DNA of 64,000 nucleotides from Tropicimonas isoalkanivorans (GCF_900112335.1 NZ_FOLG01000002.1:344810-408809), one strand, 5' to 3'; numbered from the stretch's first letter, positions 17,016 through 26,381 are shown. Program-made: numbers and translations. The notes: generated from the letters alone by a model not told the origin.

Positions 17016-19595
17016 ATGAGCGACACGGAGCCGAGCCCCCCGGCCCCCCAGGTAGATCTGAGCAACTGCGACAGAGAGCCGATCCACATCCTTGGACGGG
17101 TACAGTATTACGGCTGCCTGATTGCGCTGTCTTCCGACTGGATCATCGCCCACGCGTCCGAGAATTGCGACGCAATCCTCGGACAATCCGCCGAAAGCAT
17201 CCTCGGGACCCGATTCATCGACCTGTTTTCGCAGGAAGCGGTGCATTTCCTGCGCACCCGGATTCAGGTGCTGAGCTACCAACCCGGAGCGGCACGGGCC
17301 TTCGCCTACCCGCTATTCGGCGACGAGCGGTTGTTCGACATCTCGATTCACAACGGGCAACGGCATCTTATCTTCGAGTTCGAGCCACGCACCGGGCCCT
17401 CCCGCCAACTGGAAGAAGCCGGCGACGTGCAAGCCCTGATCGGGCGGGTGCAGCATCAGGGCACCCTTGAAAAGATGGCCCAGGAGGCCGCACGCGGGCT
17501 TAGGCTCCTGTCCGGGTTCGACAGGGTCATGGTCTACCGGTTCGAGGAAGACGACAGCGGCACGGTGATTGCCGAAGCGCTCGAACGGGGCCAGAAACCC
17601 TATCTTGGCCTGCGGTTCCCAGCGAGCGACATTCCTGCGCAGGCCCGCAGGCTCTATACCCGCAGCCCGTTGCGCATCATCCCCGATGTGGACGGCCCGA
17701 CCTATCGCATCGTTCCCGAGGTCGATCCAAATGGCGAGCCGCTCGACCTCTCGCTCGCCGTGACGCGCGCGGTTTCGTCAATCCACCTGGAATACCTGCG
17801 GAACATGGGCGTGGCCGCGTCAATGTCTGTGTCAATCCTGCGCCGCGGCAAGCTGTGGGGGCTTTTTGCCTGCCACCATCGGACGCCCCTCTACATCGAC
17901 TACGAGAAGCGAAGTTCGGTGGAGCTCTTCGCGCAGCTCTTCAACTACGAACTCGCTCAAGTGGAGATGGACAGCGAACTCCGGGACGTGGACCGCGCGC
18001 GGAGCCTGCATGACCGTATGATGGCCCAGCTTTCCAGTGGTCATCGCATCCACGAGGCGTTCGAGCATCTCGTGGAGGACATTCGCGAGGTCATTCCGTT
18101 CGACGGGGCGGCCATCTACTCCGACGGGGCCTACACGGCGATCGGCTCCACCCCGACACGGGAAGAATTTCTCGGCCTCGCGCGCTTTCTCAACACCGCG
18201 CCTGCGTCTCAGATCTATGCCACCGACAACATCGGGCACCGCTACCCCAAGGGTCAGGATTTCGTGGAACGCGCCGCCGGACTGCTCTCCCTCCCAATTT
18301 CCCGAACGCCGCGCGACTACCTCGTGCTGTTTCGCCGCGAACTGGCGCAGTCGGTCACCTGGGCGGGCAGCCCTGAAAAACCCGCCGAGATCGGACCGAA
18401 CGGCATCCGGCTGACCCCCCGCAAGAGCTTCGAGGCCTGGCAGGAAATCGTCCGAAGCCAAAGTGCGCCGTGGAAGGCAGGCGAGCGCCGGGCTGCGGAA
18501 GCGCTGCGCGTGACCCTGCTCGAGGTTGTGCTGAAGCTCACCGAAGAGAGCAACATTGTCCGCAAGCGCGCGCAGGACCAGCAGGAGCTTCTGATCGCGG
18601 AGCTGAACCACCGGGTGCGGAACATTCTGGGCCTGATCCGCGGGCTGGTTTCGCAAGGAAGCGATGAGGGCACCTCGGTACATGCCTATCGGTCCGTCCT
18701 TGACGCGCGCATTCACTCACTGGCCAGAGCGCACGATCAACTCACCCAGACTGAGTGGGACTGGGCGCCGCTGCTTCCGTTGATCGATACCGAAGCCAAG
18801 GCCTTTCTCTCGCAGAAGTATTCGCGCCTCACCATATCGGGCGACAGGATCGACCTGACGCCGACCGCGTTCACCACGGTCGCCCTTCTGGTGCACGAAC
18901 TTGTCACGAACTCCGCCAAGCATGGCTCGTTCAGCGACTCTTCGGGGTCGGTCACCGTGGACGTCGAGTTGCAGGAAAACGGTAACGCGGTCATCCGGTG
19001 GCGCGAACACAACGGGCCACCGGTCAAGCCGCCGACGCGCAAGGGGTTCGGGACGACCATCATCGAGCGGTCGATCCCCTTCGAACTGCAGGGGGAGGTC
19101 GACGTCCGCTACAAGGTGACGGGGTTCGAAGGGGACTTCACGCTGCCGGCTCGGCATGTCCGGCGGGCGGCAGAAGATGCGCCGGTGGAAATCTTGCCGG
19201 CCGCCTCCGGCAGCAACTCGGCGAGCCTGTCCGGAAATGCCCTGGTGCTGGAAGACAACATGATCATCGCGCTCGATGCGGTCGACATGCTGACCGCGCT
19301 CGGCGCGCAACACGTGAGCACGGCGAGCCGGGTGGCGGACGCGATGCGGATTCTCGACCAAGGCGACATCGAATTCGCGCTGGTCGACGTGAACCTCGGC
19401 GATGAAATGTCATTGCCCGTCGTTGAACGCTGCACGGCGGAGGGCATCCCGGTGTATCTCGCCACGGGGTACGGTGCGAATGCGGATATCGTTTCGCAGT
19501 TTCCCGGCATCCCCGTCATTCGGAAGCCCTACAAGATCGAGCACCTTCGCGCCGCGCTCAGCGAACACCCACCCGTCCGTCCCGGCAAAACGTAG
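17016..19595 (+). CDS. bphP: Bacteriophytochrome histidine kinase with C-terminal receiver domain
   Basis: 859 residues: PAS (about 20-125), GAF (about 140-315), PHY (about 325-500), HWE-type histidine kinase (about 520-715) and receiver (about 742-852). Cys18 in SNCDREPIHILG is the biliverdin attachment residue. GAF shows PASDIPAQARRLY (Asp205) and SSIHLEYLRNMG (His257); the PHY tongue shows PRKSFEAW (468-475). The phospho-accepting His532 is in ELNHRVRN, and RWREHNGP carries the HWE Trp-Glu motif. The receiver aspartate is Asp791 (LVDVNLGDE) with Lys837. It is a red/far-red sensor that can phosphorylate its own receiver. The ATG has AAAGGA upstream. Confidence 0.94.
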   Translation: MSDTEPSPPAPQVDLSNCDREPIHILGRVQYYGCLIALSSDWIIAHASENCDAILGQSAESILGTRFIDLFSQEAVHFLRTRIQVLSYQPGAARAFAYPLFGDERLFDISIHNGQRHLIFEFEPRTGPSRQLEEAGDVQALIGRVQHQGTLEKMAQEAARGLRLLSGFDRVMVYRFEEDDSGTVIAEALERGQKPYLGLRFPASDIPAQARRLYTRSPLRIIPDVDGPTYRIVPEVDPNGEPLDLSLAVTRAVSSIHLEYLRNMGVAASMSVSILRRGKLWGLFACHHRTPLYIDYEKRSSVELFAQLFNYELAQVEMDSELRDVDRARSLHDRMMAQLSSGHRIHEAFEHLVEDIREVIPFDGAAIYSDGAYTAIGSTPTREEFLGLARFLNTAPASQIYATDNIGHRYPKGQDFVERAAGLLSLPISRTPRDYLVLFRRELAQSVTWAGSPEKPAEIGPNGIRLTPRKSFEAWQEIVRSQSAPWKAGERRAAEALRVTLLEVVLKLTEESNIVRKRAQDQQELLIAELNHRVRNILGLIRGLVSQGSDEGTSVHAYRSVLDARIHSLARAHDQLTQTEWDWAPLLPLIDTEAKAFLSQKYSRLTISGDRIDLTPTAFTTVALLVHELVTNSAKHGSFSDSSGSVTVDVELQENGNAVIRWREHNGPPVKPPTRKGFGTTIIERSIPFELQGEVDVRYKVTGFEGDFTLPARHVRRAAEDAPVEILPAASGSNSASLSGNALVLEDNMIIALDAVDMLTALGAQHVSTASRVADAMRILDQGDIEFALVDVNLGDEMSLPVVERCTAEGIPVYLATGYGANADIVSQFPGIPVIRKPYKIEHLRAALSEHPPVRPGKT

Positions 19596-19636
19596 ACGGG
19601 CGCGCCCCTCGGGGCTGAAAAGTAGCCTGGGGCTTG

Positions 19637-19665
19637 GTGGCGCTCCTGCCACTCGGGAGCGCCAC
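19637..19665. terminator. Hairpin at the convergent bphP / outer-membrane protein junction
   Basis: GTGGCGCTCC and GGAGCGCCAC form a perfect 10-bp stem around a 9-base loop in the 86 bp between two convergent stops. Neither flank has a run of T or A, so it is not a classic intrinsic terminator. It could block read-through or 3' decay for both transcripts. Confidence 0.55.
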
Positions 19666-19681
19666 GAACCGTGTCGGTGCT

Positions 19682-20470
19682 TCAGAAGCGGATGTTCCAG
19701 AGCAACATCGGGCCCGTCTGGTAATACTCGGTGACCACGTCGTCGTCAGGCAGGTCCCATTCCATGTGACGATAGCCAAAGACGATATCGTTGCGTCCCC
19801 ATGTGTAGCCCACGCCAAGCCCGGCCTGCCACGTCAGGTCCGACTCGCCCGCGCCGACGTCGGCCAGGTAGGTCATGAACCAGTTGTCGTTGAAGGCCCA
19901 GCGACCGTTCACGCCGACGACCGCATCCCAGTAGTTCTGATCGCTGTCGACGTCGCGAGAAACCTTGTTGCCAAGGGGACCGGTCAGGTCGAACGTCAGG
20001 TCGGCGTTCATGCTCAGGTAACGCGCACCGAACAATCCGTACATCGAATAGGTTGGCGTATCGACCAAGCGGTAGCCACCGCCGAAGCTGACGATTGTCG
20101 TCTCGATCTCCGCATCCGCAACAGCGTTGACGTCGAACCCGCCGCCCAAACCGCCCGGTCTGACGGTAAATGTCGCGTCACCGTCCTGTCGGATGCTCGC
20201 GTAGCTGAGTTCGCCATAGGTCATCCATGGTCCGTTGTAGCCCCTGAGTGCGCCCATCAGGGCAAAGTTCAGATTCTCCAAGATCTCGTCGAAGCCGAGT
20301 TCGAAATCCTCCCCGGCGGCTTCGCCGCCGACTTCGGTGCCCCACAGGTAAAGCTGAAGTTCATAGTTCCAGGACCGCTCCGGCCCATAGGTGACCGGAT
20401 CCTGGGCCGCTGCCTGCGTGGCAGCAACGGCGGCGGTGGCGGCGAGCGCCAATGCGAACGGTGCCTTCAT
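19682..20470 (-). CDS. Outer-membrane beta-barrel protein
   Basis: 262 residues with a clear signal peptide (MKAPFALALAATAAVAATQAAAQ, cleavage near 21-23). The mature part alternates aromatic and glycine residues (WNYELQLYLWGTEVGG, WDAVVGVNGRWAFNDNWFM, DIVFGYRHMEWDL) and ends in Phe (LLWNIRF), the C-terminal signal read by the BAM machinery. The ligand is unknown. It is divergent from pepN; a 13-bp palindrome lies in the spacer. Confidence 0.8.
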   Translation of the reverse strand: MKAPFALALAATAAVAATQAAAQDPVTYGPERSWNYELQLYLWGTEVGGEAAGEDFELGFDEILENLNFALMGALRGYNGPWMTYGELSYASIRQDGDATFTVRPGGLGGGFDVNAVADAEIETTIVSFGGGYRLVDTPTYSMYGLFGARYLSMNADLTFDLTGPLGNKVSRDVDSDQNYWDAVVGVNGRWAFNDNWFMTYLADVGAGESDLTWQAGLGVGYTWGRNDIVFGYRHMEWDLPDDDVVTEYYQTGPMLLWNIRF

Positions 20471-20537
20471 GGTGTCATCCTCCGCTTTCCTTCACGACGG
20501 AATGCCCCACTCCCGGCTCCGCCGTCGTGGAGTATAG

Positions 20538-20550
20538 CGCCAAATTGGCG
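20538..20550. promoter_or_regulatory. Perfect palindrome between omp gene and pepN
   Basis: CGCCAAATTGGCG is a perfect 13-bp dyad about 70 bp upstream of the outer-membrane protein start and 150 bp upstream of pepN. The position suits an operator for either gene, but no regulator is known to me for this site. Confidence 0.3.
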
Positions 20551-20699
20551 GGAAAAAGCTGGAAAAAATGTCCACATCCCAAAGCCGCTGCACAACCTCT
20601 TCGCTTTCGGGGCGCCTTATCTCGGAACCGGCCTTTGCGACGTTGCAGCAGTCCCGCCGCGCCCCTAGGGTGCGCGCGAGACATCCCGGAGCCAAATGC

Positions 20700-23264
20700 A
20701 TGCCGCAAGACGCCGCGCAGACTATCTATCTCGCCGATTATGCCCCGTTCACGCATACCGTAGAGCAGGTGCATTTGACCTTCCGCCTCGCCCCCGGCGC
20801 GACTCGGGTGCTCTCCCGCATCTCCTTTGCCCCGACCCCGAACGCGCCGGCCGGCCCGTTCTTCCTGCATGGTGAGCAACTCAACCTGATCTCCGCGCGC
20901 ATCGACGGCGCGCCGGTGACGCCGGAGGTCACGGCGACGGGCCTCACCTGCCCTGTCCCCGACGGCCCCTTCACCTGGGAAGCCGAGGTGGAAATCAGCC
21001 CTGAGACGAACACCGCCCTGGAAGGGCTCTACATGTCGCGCAGCATGTACTGCACCCAGTGCGAGGCCGAGGGGTTCCGCAAGATCACCTTCTATCCGGA
21101 CCGTCCCGATGTGATGGCGCCCTTCACCGTCCGCATCGAGAGCGACCTGCCGGTTTTGCTGTCGAACGGCAACCCCACGGGCAATGGCGACGGCTGGGCG
21201 GAATGGACCGACCCATGGCCGAAGCCCGCCTATCTGTTCGCGCTGGTGGCCGGCGAGCTTGTCAATCATGCCGACCGCTTCACCACCGCTTCGGGCCGCG
21301 ATGTGGAGTTGAACATCTGGGTCCGCCCCGGCGACGAGCACAAATGCGCCTTCGGCATGGATGCGCTCAAACGCTCGATGCAATGGGACGAGGAGGTCTA
21401 TGGCCGGGAATACGACCTCGACGTGTTCAACATCGTGGCGGTGGACGATTTCAACATGGGCGCGATGGAGAACAAGGGGCTGAACATCTTCAACTCCTCC
21501 GCGGTTCTCGCCTCGCCGGAGACGTCGACGGACGCCAATTTTGAGCGCATCGAAGGGATCATCGCACACGAATATTTCCACAACTGGACGGGCAACCGCA
21601 TCACGTGCCGCGACTGGTTTCAGTTGTGTCTGAAGGAAGGGCTGACGGTCTTCCGGGACCAGCAGTTCACCGGCGACATGCGCTCCCACGCGGTCAAGCG
21701 GATCGAGGACGTTCTGATGCTCCGGGGCCGCCAGTTCCGGGAGGACAACGGCCCTCTTGCGCATCCGGTCCGCCCGGAGAGCTTCGTCGAGATCAACAAT
21801 TTCTACACCGCGACTGTCTATGAAAAGGGCGCCGAGGTGATCGGGATGCTCAAGCGATTGGTGGGTGATGACGCCTATTACCAGGCGCTGGACCTCTATT
21901 TCGACCGCCACGACGGGCAGGCCTGCACCATCGAGGACTGGCTCAAGGTGTTCGAGGACACCACCGGCCGCGACCTGTCGCAATTCAAGCGCTGGTACGC
22001 TCAGGCCGGCACCCCGCGCGTCCGGGTGGACGAAGCCTGGTCGCCGGGGCCGAAGGGGGGCACGTATACCCTGCACCTGCGACAGACGACACCCCCCACT
22101 CCCGGACAACCTGACAAGGAGCCGCTCGTGATCCCGGTGGCTGTGGGCCTGCTGTCGCCCAACGGCGACGAGGTGGTGCCCACGCAGGTGCTGGAGTTCA
22201 CCGAGGTCAGCCAGGCCTTCAAGTTCGAGGGCCTCGCCTCCCGCCCTGTCCCGTCCATCCTCCGCGGCTTCTCGGCGCCCGTCATCCTCGAGCGGCAGTC
22301 GAGCGCCGATGAGCGGGCGTTCCTGCTCGCCCACGACACCGACCCCTTCAACAAATGGGAAGCAGGTCGCGGCCTGGCGAAGGATGTGCTGAGCCGCACG
22401 ATCGCCGGCAAGCCCGCTCCGACCGCGTCATTCGTCGACGCCCTGCACGCCATGGCCGCGGACACGCGCCTGGACCCGGCCTTCCGTGCGCTGGCTCTGC
22501 GGCTGCCCGCGCAGGACGACATGGCGCAAACCCTGTTCGACTCCGGCCTGACACCGGACCCGCTGCAGATTTATTCAGCCCTGCGGCACTTGCGCGAGAC
22601 CATCGCGGCGCAGATGGGCGGCCTCCTGGCGGACCTCTACGACGAAATGGCAGTGCCCGGCCCCTACCGCCCAGATGCGGAGGATTCCGGGCGCCGGTCG
22701 CTCCGGCAGGCGGCGCTCAGCTACCTAACCCTGATCGACGGCGGCGCCCGCGCCCGGACGCAGTTCGCCGGAGCCGACAACATGACTGAGCAACTCGGCG
22801 CGCTGTCCTGCCTGCTCGACATCGGCGCGGCGGACACGGCCCTCGCTGACTTCCGGACGCAATGGCAGAATGACCGGCTGGTCATGGACAAGTGGTTCGG
22901 TCTGCAGGTCTCCCTCGCACCGCCCGATACGGCCGCCGTGCGTGCCAATGCGTTGACCGAGGATCGCGACTTCGATTGGAAGAACCCGAACCGTTTCCGC
23001 GCCGTGATCGGCGGGCTTGCCATGAACCCCGCAGGATTCCACGACCCGAGCGGGGCATCCTATGCGCTTGTGACCGACTGGCTGATCCGTCTCGACCCGG
23101 TGAACCCGCAGACGACGGCGCGTATGTCGACGGCTTTCGAGACCTGGAAACGCTACGACGCCGATCGGCAAGGAATGATTCGCGAGAATCTCGAACGGCT
23201 CGCCGCAACCCCCGGACTGAGCCGGGACACGACGGAAATGGTCAGCCGGATCCTGGCCGCGTGA
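20700..23264 (+). CDS. pepN: Aminopeptidase N (M1 family)
   Basis: 854 residues. A zinc metallopeptidase that removes N-terminal residues from peptides in the cytoplasm. The exopeptidase motif GAMEN is at 254-258, and the zinc motif HEYFHNW gives His290, Glu291 and His294, with the third ligand Glu313 in LKEGLTVFRDQQF. The N-terminal beta domain and the C-terminal DUF3458-type helical region are present, so it is the bacterial PepN subtype. The ATG at 20700 has GGAG upstream; the 44 in-frame codons above it are not family-like. It is a single-gene unit. Confidence 0.95.
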   Translation: MPQDAAQTIYLADYAPFTHTVEQVHLTFRLAPGATRVLSRISFAPTPNAPAGPFFLHGEQLNLISARIDGAPVTPEVTATGLTCPVPDGPFTWEAEVEISPETNTALEGLYMSRSMYCTQCEAEGFRKITFYPDRPDVMAPFTVRIESDLPVLLSNGNPTGNGDGWAEWTDPWPKPAYLFALVAGELVNHADRFTTASGRDVELNIWVRPGDEHKCAFGMDALKRSMQWDEEVYGREYDLDVFNIVAVDDFNMGAMENKGLNIFNSSAVLASPETSTDANFERIEGIIAHEYFHNWTGNRITCRDWFQLCLKEGLTVFRDQQFTGDMRSHAVKRIEDVLMLRGRQFREDNGPLAHPVRPESFVEINNFYTATVYEKGAEVIGMLKRLVGDDAYYQALDLYFDRHDGQACTIEDWLKVFEDTTGRDLSQFKRWYAQAGTPRVRVDEAWSPGPKGGTYTLHLRQTTPPTPGQPDKEPLVIPVAVGLLSPNGDEVVPTQVLEFTEVSQAFKFEGLASRPVPSILRGFSAPVILERQSSADERAFLLAHDTDPFNKWEAGRGLAKDVLSRTIAGKPAPTASFVDALHAMAADTRLDPAFRALALRLPAQDDMAQTLFDSGLTPDPLQIYSALRHLRETIAAQMGGLLADLYDEMAVPGPYRPDAEDSGRRSLRQAALSYLTLIDGGARARTQFAGADNMTEQLGALSCLLDIGAADTALADFRTQWQNDRLVMDKWFGLQVSLAPPDTAAVRANALTEDRDFDWKNPNRFRAVIGGLAMNPAGFHDPSGASYALVTDWLIRLDPVNPQTTARMSTAFETWKRYDADRQGMIRENLERLAATPGLSRDTTEMVSRILAA

Positions 23265-23518
23265 CGACCGGCCCTAACATGGGGCTCCGCCCTTGAATCC
23301 AACTTGCATGGACGCATGTAGTCCACCGGTCCTGCCTTTGGGACGGGAGCGGGGCAACGCGAGCGCTGGCAGCGAGAAATCTCCATTTCGGTAAGGCTTG
23401 GATCGCAGTGCTTTGCAAAGCTTCACAAAGGGTTTAAATTCATGCGCTAGAGACAGTTGGCTTGACAGCTGCTTCGCGGGCTACTGGATCGTTTATGGTT
23501 CGAACTTGGGGGGGTCCG

Positions 23519-24439
23519 ATGGAAAGCATCATCACCGCAGGAACACCCCTGCCTTCGGACGACATGCAAGATCGTATCGCTCCTCTGATCAAGGAGCGCG
23601 CGGCTTGGCTGTTCAATGACAACTTCGTCGCCCGGAATTCCTACAGGATTCTCAACCGACTCCTTGGCTACGACCGGACAATCGCTCTGGGCAACCTGCT
23701 CAAGGATGAACCGACCGACGTCATCATGTCCCACATGGCCGACATGATCGCGAAGGATGTGCAGATCTCCGGGCTCGAGAACATTCCCGCAACGGGACCG
23801 GCGCTGGTCGTCTGCAACCATCCGACCGGCATCGCCGACGGTATCATGATGTGGCACGCGATCACGCAGCGCCGCGCCGATCCGTTTTTCTACGCAAACT
23901 CGGACATCCTGCGGGTCATGCCGCAAATGACCACCATGATCGCGCCGGTCGAATGGCGGCTGGAAAAGCGCAGCCATGCGAAGACGCGCGAAACCATGGC
24001 CTACACCCGCAAGGCAATCGAAGCGGGGCGCATCGGTGTCATCTTCCCCTCTGGCCGTCTGGCGAAACGGCGATGGCTGAAGCTCTACGAGCGGGAGTGG
24101 ATGGCCTCGGCGGCGATGATCGCCCGCAAGTGGGATCTGGATGTGATCCCGGTCAACGTCCGGGCGCGCAACTCGGTTCTGTTCTACATCTTCGACATGA
24201 TCCACCCGAGTCTGCGGGACATCACGCTGTTCTACGAGACGTTGAACAAGGACAAGCAGCCATATCGGTTGACCTTCGGCCGACCGATTCCGGCCAGTTC
24301 CCTCTCCACCAACTCCAGCGAGGCCATCGAGGAACTGAAGGCGGCCACGCTGAAGCTCGGCGGCCGCCATGCCCCGACCGTCTCGCTCGCCGAGATGACC
24401 CGCCGCCCCCGCTGGAAGCGCTCCACGCTGTCTGCCTAG
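23519..24439 (+). CDS. Lysophospholipid acyltransferase-like protein
   Basis: 306 residues, PlsC-like. The acyltransferase His-Asp motif is CNHPTGIADG (His101, Asp107), with five residues between them rather than the usual four. GVIFPSGRLAKRRW stands where PlsC enzymes have their phosphate-binding EGTR-type motif, and a VIPVNVRARNS strand follows. Such NHPTG/NHPFG variants occur in putative hemolysin or ornithine-lipid-related acyltransferases. The substrate is not evident. The ATG at 23519 follows a run of seven G with a weak Shine-Dalgarno. It converges with the LysE-family gene, 21 bp apart. Confidence 0.78.
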   Translation: MESIITAGTPLPSDDMQDRIAPLIKERAAWLFNDNFVARNSYRILNRLLGYDRTIALGNLLKDEPTDVIMSHMADMIAKDVQISGLENIPATGPALVVCNHPTGIADGIMMWHAITQRRADPFFYANSDILRVMPQMTTMIAPVEWRLEKRSHAKTRETMAYTRKAIEAGRIGVIFPSGRLAKRRWLKLYEREWMASAAMIARKWDLDVIPVNVRARNSVLFYIFDMIHPSLRDITLFYETLNKDKQPYRLTFGRPIPASSLSTNSSEAIEELKAATLKLGGRHAPTVSLAEMTRRPRWKRSTLSA

Positions 24440-24460
24440 GCGTAGTGCGGTCTTCTGACC

Positions 24461-25090
24461 TCACACGGCCGTGGCCGCGATCCATATGCCCCAGGCCAGC
24501 AAGAGGCTGCCCGAGGCGAGATCCAGCCAACGCAGAGCGTCGGCGTTCACCCGCGCGCCGGCGTAGGACGCCATGTGGACGAGCAGGAGCCACCACGTTG
24601 CGGAGCCCGCGAACACCCCGAACACCAGAACGTAAGGCGCCAGCGCGGCACCCGACGCTGCCGATCCGAGAGCCGCGACCATCCCGATGAAGGCCAGGAT
24701 CGTCGTCGGATTGGAGAGGGTCAGAACAAACGTCGTGGCCCAAGCAGCCGTCAGCCCGCGATAGGGCCGCCCGCCAGTCGCTGCCGGTGGCGCCGGCGCA
24801 TGGCGCGCCGCCCAGTACCCGCGCAGCGACAGGACCCCGAGCAACGCCATGAGGAAGCCCCCGCTTATGGCCATCGGACGCGAATAGTCCATCAGAACGC
24901 CCGTGGCCGTGAACCCTGCCGCCACCAACAGTCCGTAAACCGCGTCGGCCGTCGCGGCACCCAGCCCCGTCGCCAGCCCTGCGGCGCGGCCGCGCGCCAG
25001 GGTGCGCCGGATGCACAGCACCCCGATCGGCCCCACCGGCGCGGCAATGGCAAAACCGACACCCATCCCCTTGAGCAAAACCGGGATCAT
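24461..25090 (-). CDS. LysE-family amino-acid exporter
   Basis: 209 residues, about six transmembrane helices. The N-terminus GVGFAIAAPVGPIGVLCIRRTL carries the family GPxGxxxIRxxL signature, and FVLTLSNPTTILAFIGMVA the conserved SNPxxxL/F helix. It exports an amino acid or similar small solute; which one is unknown. Its ATG overlaps the stop of the Lrp gene by 4 bases, so regulator and exporter are co-translated. Confidence 0.87.
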   Translation of the reverse strand: MIPVLLKGMGVGFAIAAPVGPIGVLCIRRTLARGRAAGLATGLGAATADAVYGLLVAAGFTATGVLMDYSRPMAISGGFLMALLGVLSLRGYWAARHAPAPPAATGGRPYRGLTAAWATTFVLTLSNPTTILAFIGMVAALGSAASGAALAPYVLVFGVFAGSATWWLLLVHMASYAGARVNADALRWLDLASGSLLLAWGIWIAATAV

Positions 25091-25560
25091 GCGCCGCCCC
25101 CGGCACCGGCCACGGGGACCGCGGTCGTCTCCTTGAGCGCTTCGAGAGAAATCATCGTCTCGGTCCGCCGGATTGCCGGCAGAGGCTTGACGACGTCCTG
25201 CAAGAAGCGCTGTAACGCTGCCGTATCCGGCAAGCGCACTTTCATCAAATATGAATGCGCCCCGCTGACGTGGTGAAGCTCCATGACCGCTGGGTGCGCG
25301 ACCAGCGCGGCGCAAGCCTCCGCCTCGCCTTCATAGTCCATGTCCAGCAAAACCATCGCGCATAGCACCGCGCCGACCGCCTCCCGGTCCAGCACCGCTT
25401 GCCACCCGGTAATGACACCCTGCGCAACCAGCCGTCGAACGCGTTCGTTGGCGGAGGAGACGGACAATCCCACCGCATCCGCAACTTCCGCGCTCGACGC
25501 CCGGCCACTCACCTGGAGGAGGCCGCAAATTTTTCGGTCGATGTCATCCATATCCAGCAA
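25087..25560 (-). CDS. Lrp/AsnC-family transcriptional regulator
   Basis: 157 residues. An AsnC-type helix-turn-helix (DIDRKICGLLQVSGRASSAE through NERVRRLVAQGVI, about 5-50) is followed by the RAM ligand-binding domain (AVLCAMVLLDMDYEG, HHVSGAHSYLMKVRLPD). Lrp proteins sense amino acids as dimers or octamers. It precedes the LysE-type exporter in one operon, so it probably senses the exported substrate and may also autoregulate. A Met two residues further in is an alternative start. The spacer upstream (25561-25697) is AT-rich around CATCAATATATGATTC, a plausible binding region. Confidence 0.88.
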   Translation of the reverse strand: MLDMDDIDRKICGLLQVSGRASSAEVADAVGLSVSSANERVRRLVAQGVITGWQAVLDREAVGAVLCAMVLLDMDYEGEAEACAALVAHPAVMELHHVSGAHSYLMKVRLPDTAALQRFLQDVVKPLPAIRRTETMISLEALKETTAVPVAGAGGGA

Positions 25561-25697
25561 AATGCCGGATGTATCCGCTTACATCAATATATGATTCGGT
25601 GATTGCCGATCAATTCTGGCATCCGCCAGACGCACGTCCTTAGCGGATAGGCATCACTCCTATCTGCCTCGTGTTGGATGAATGGCGACTTAGAAAA

Positions 25698-26381
25698 TCA
25701 GCCGTCCGCTTTCAGGAAATCCAGTACCTGCGCGCTCGCCGACTTCGGCTTTGCCTGGCAGAAAGGTTGCGCGCTGGTCCAAGCGATCATGTCGGCCCGC
25801 TTTGAGGAGGAGTGGAACGGACCCCAGTCTGCCGCCACGCCGCGCATCCCGCGACTTACGACGCCGTCGCGAGCCACGGTCCGGGCCATGATACGAATGG
25901 CGCAGCTCACGTTGTCTGCGCCATTCTTCAGGGCCGAGCCGCTGCGGGCCTTGCATCCATAGCTGCTGGCGGTTGGGGGGGCGATCTGCACCAGACCGTA
26001 CCACAAGCCGCCGCCACCGACGGCGGATGGGTTCCAGGTGCTTTCGTGCTTGGCCAGCGCGGAGACGAGGCCGACCCAGAACGCCTCGCGGTCCTCTTGG
26101 CTCGCGTCGCGGTAGCCGGGACACCAGGTGTCGATATCGGCCGGCACGACCCGCGGAAGAACTCCGCCATGACTTCTGAGAGCGTTGAGCGCCGACGCAG
26201 TCCACAAGTCCGCCTCCGGCCGGTGATCCCACCGCATCGGCGGCGTGTCGATCGTCGGCGCCTTGGTAGACGCAGTGGCCTTGGGGGTGTCCATCGCAGT
26301 CTCGCTCGGCTTGACGCAGGCGGACAGAGCGAAGGGAACGGCGATTATCGCGGCTTTCAGCAGGGAAAAGCGGGAAGGCAT
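25698..26381 (-). CDS. Lytic transglycosylase-like lipoprotein
   Basis: About 227 residues. MPSRFSLLKAAIIAVPFALSAC is a lipoprotein signal with lipobox LSAC (Cys22), and a Thr/Pro-rich linker follows. The globular part has the SLT-type pattern LAKHESTWNPSAVGGGGLWYGLVQIAPPTA, in which Glu of HEST is the likely catalytic acid, then NVSCAIRIMA. It would cleave peptidoglycan glycan strands at the outer membrane. The start is uncertain: ATG at 26381 fits the signal peptide best, 26402 is possible, and neither has a strong ribosome-binding site. It is divergent from gatB. Confidence 0.75.
   Translation of the reverse strand: MPSRFSLLKAAIIAVPFALSACVKPSETAMDTPKATASTKAPTIDTPPMRWDHRPEADLWTASALNALRSHGGVLPRVVPADIDTWCPGYRDASQEDREAFWVGLVSALAKHESTWNPSAVGGGGLWYGLVQIAPPTASSYGCKARSGSALKNGADNVSCAIRIMARTVARDGVVSRGMRGVAADWGPFHSSSKRADMIAWTSAQPFCQAKPKSASAQVLDFLKADG

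Noticed and set aside
20475-22334. 619-codon minus-strand frame
   Set aside because: Antisense to pepN, whose GAMEN and HExxH motifs leave no doubt about the coding strand.
23490-23510. GGTTCGAAC, like a tRNA T-arm
   Set aside because: No matching acceptor, anticodon arm or cloverleaf around it on either strand.
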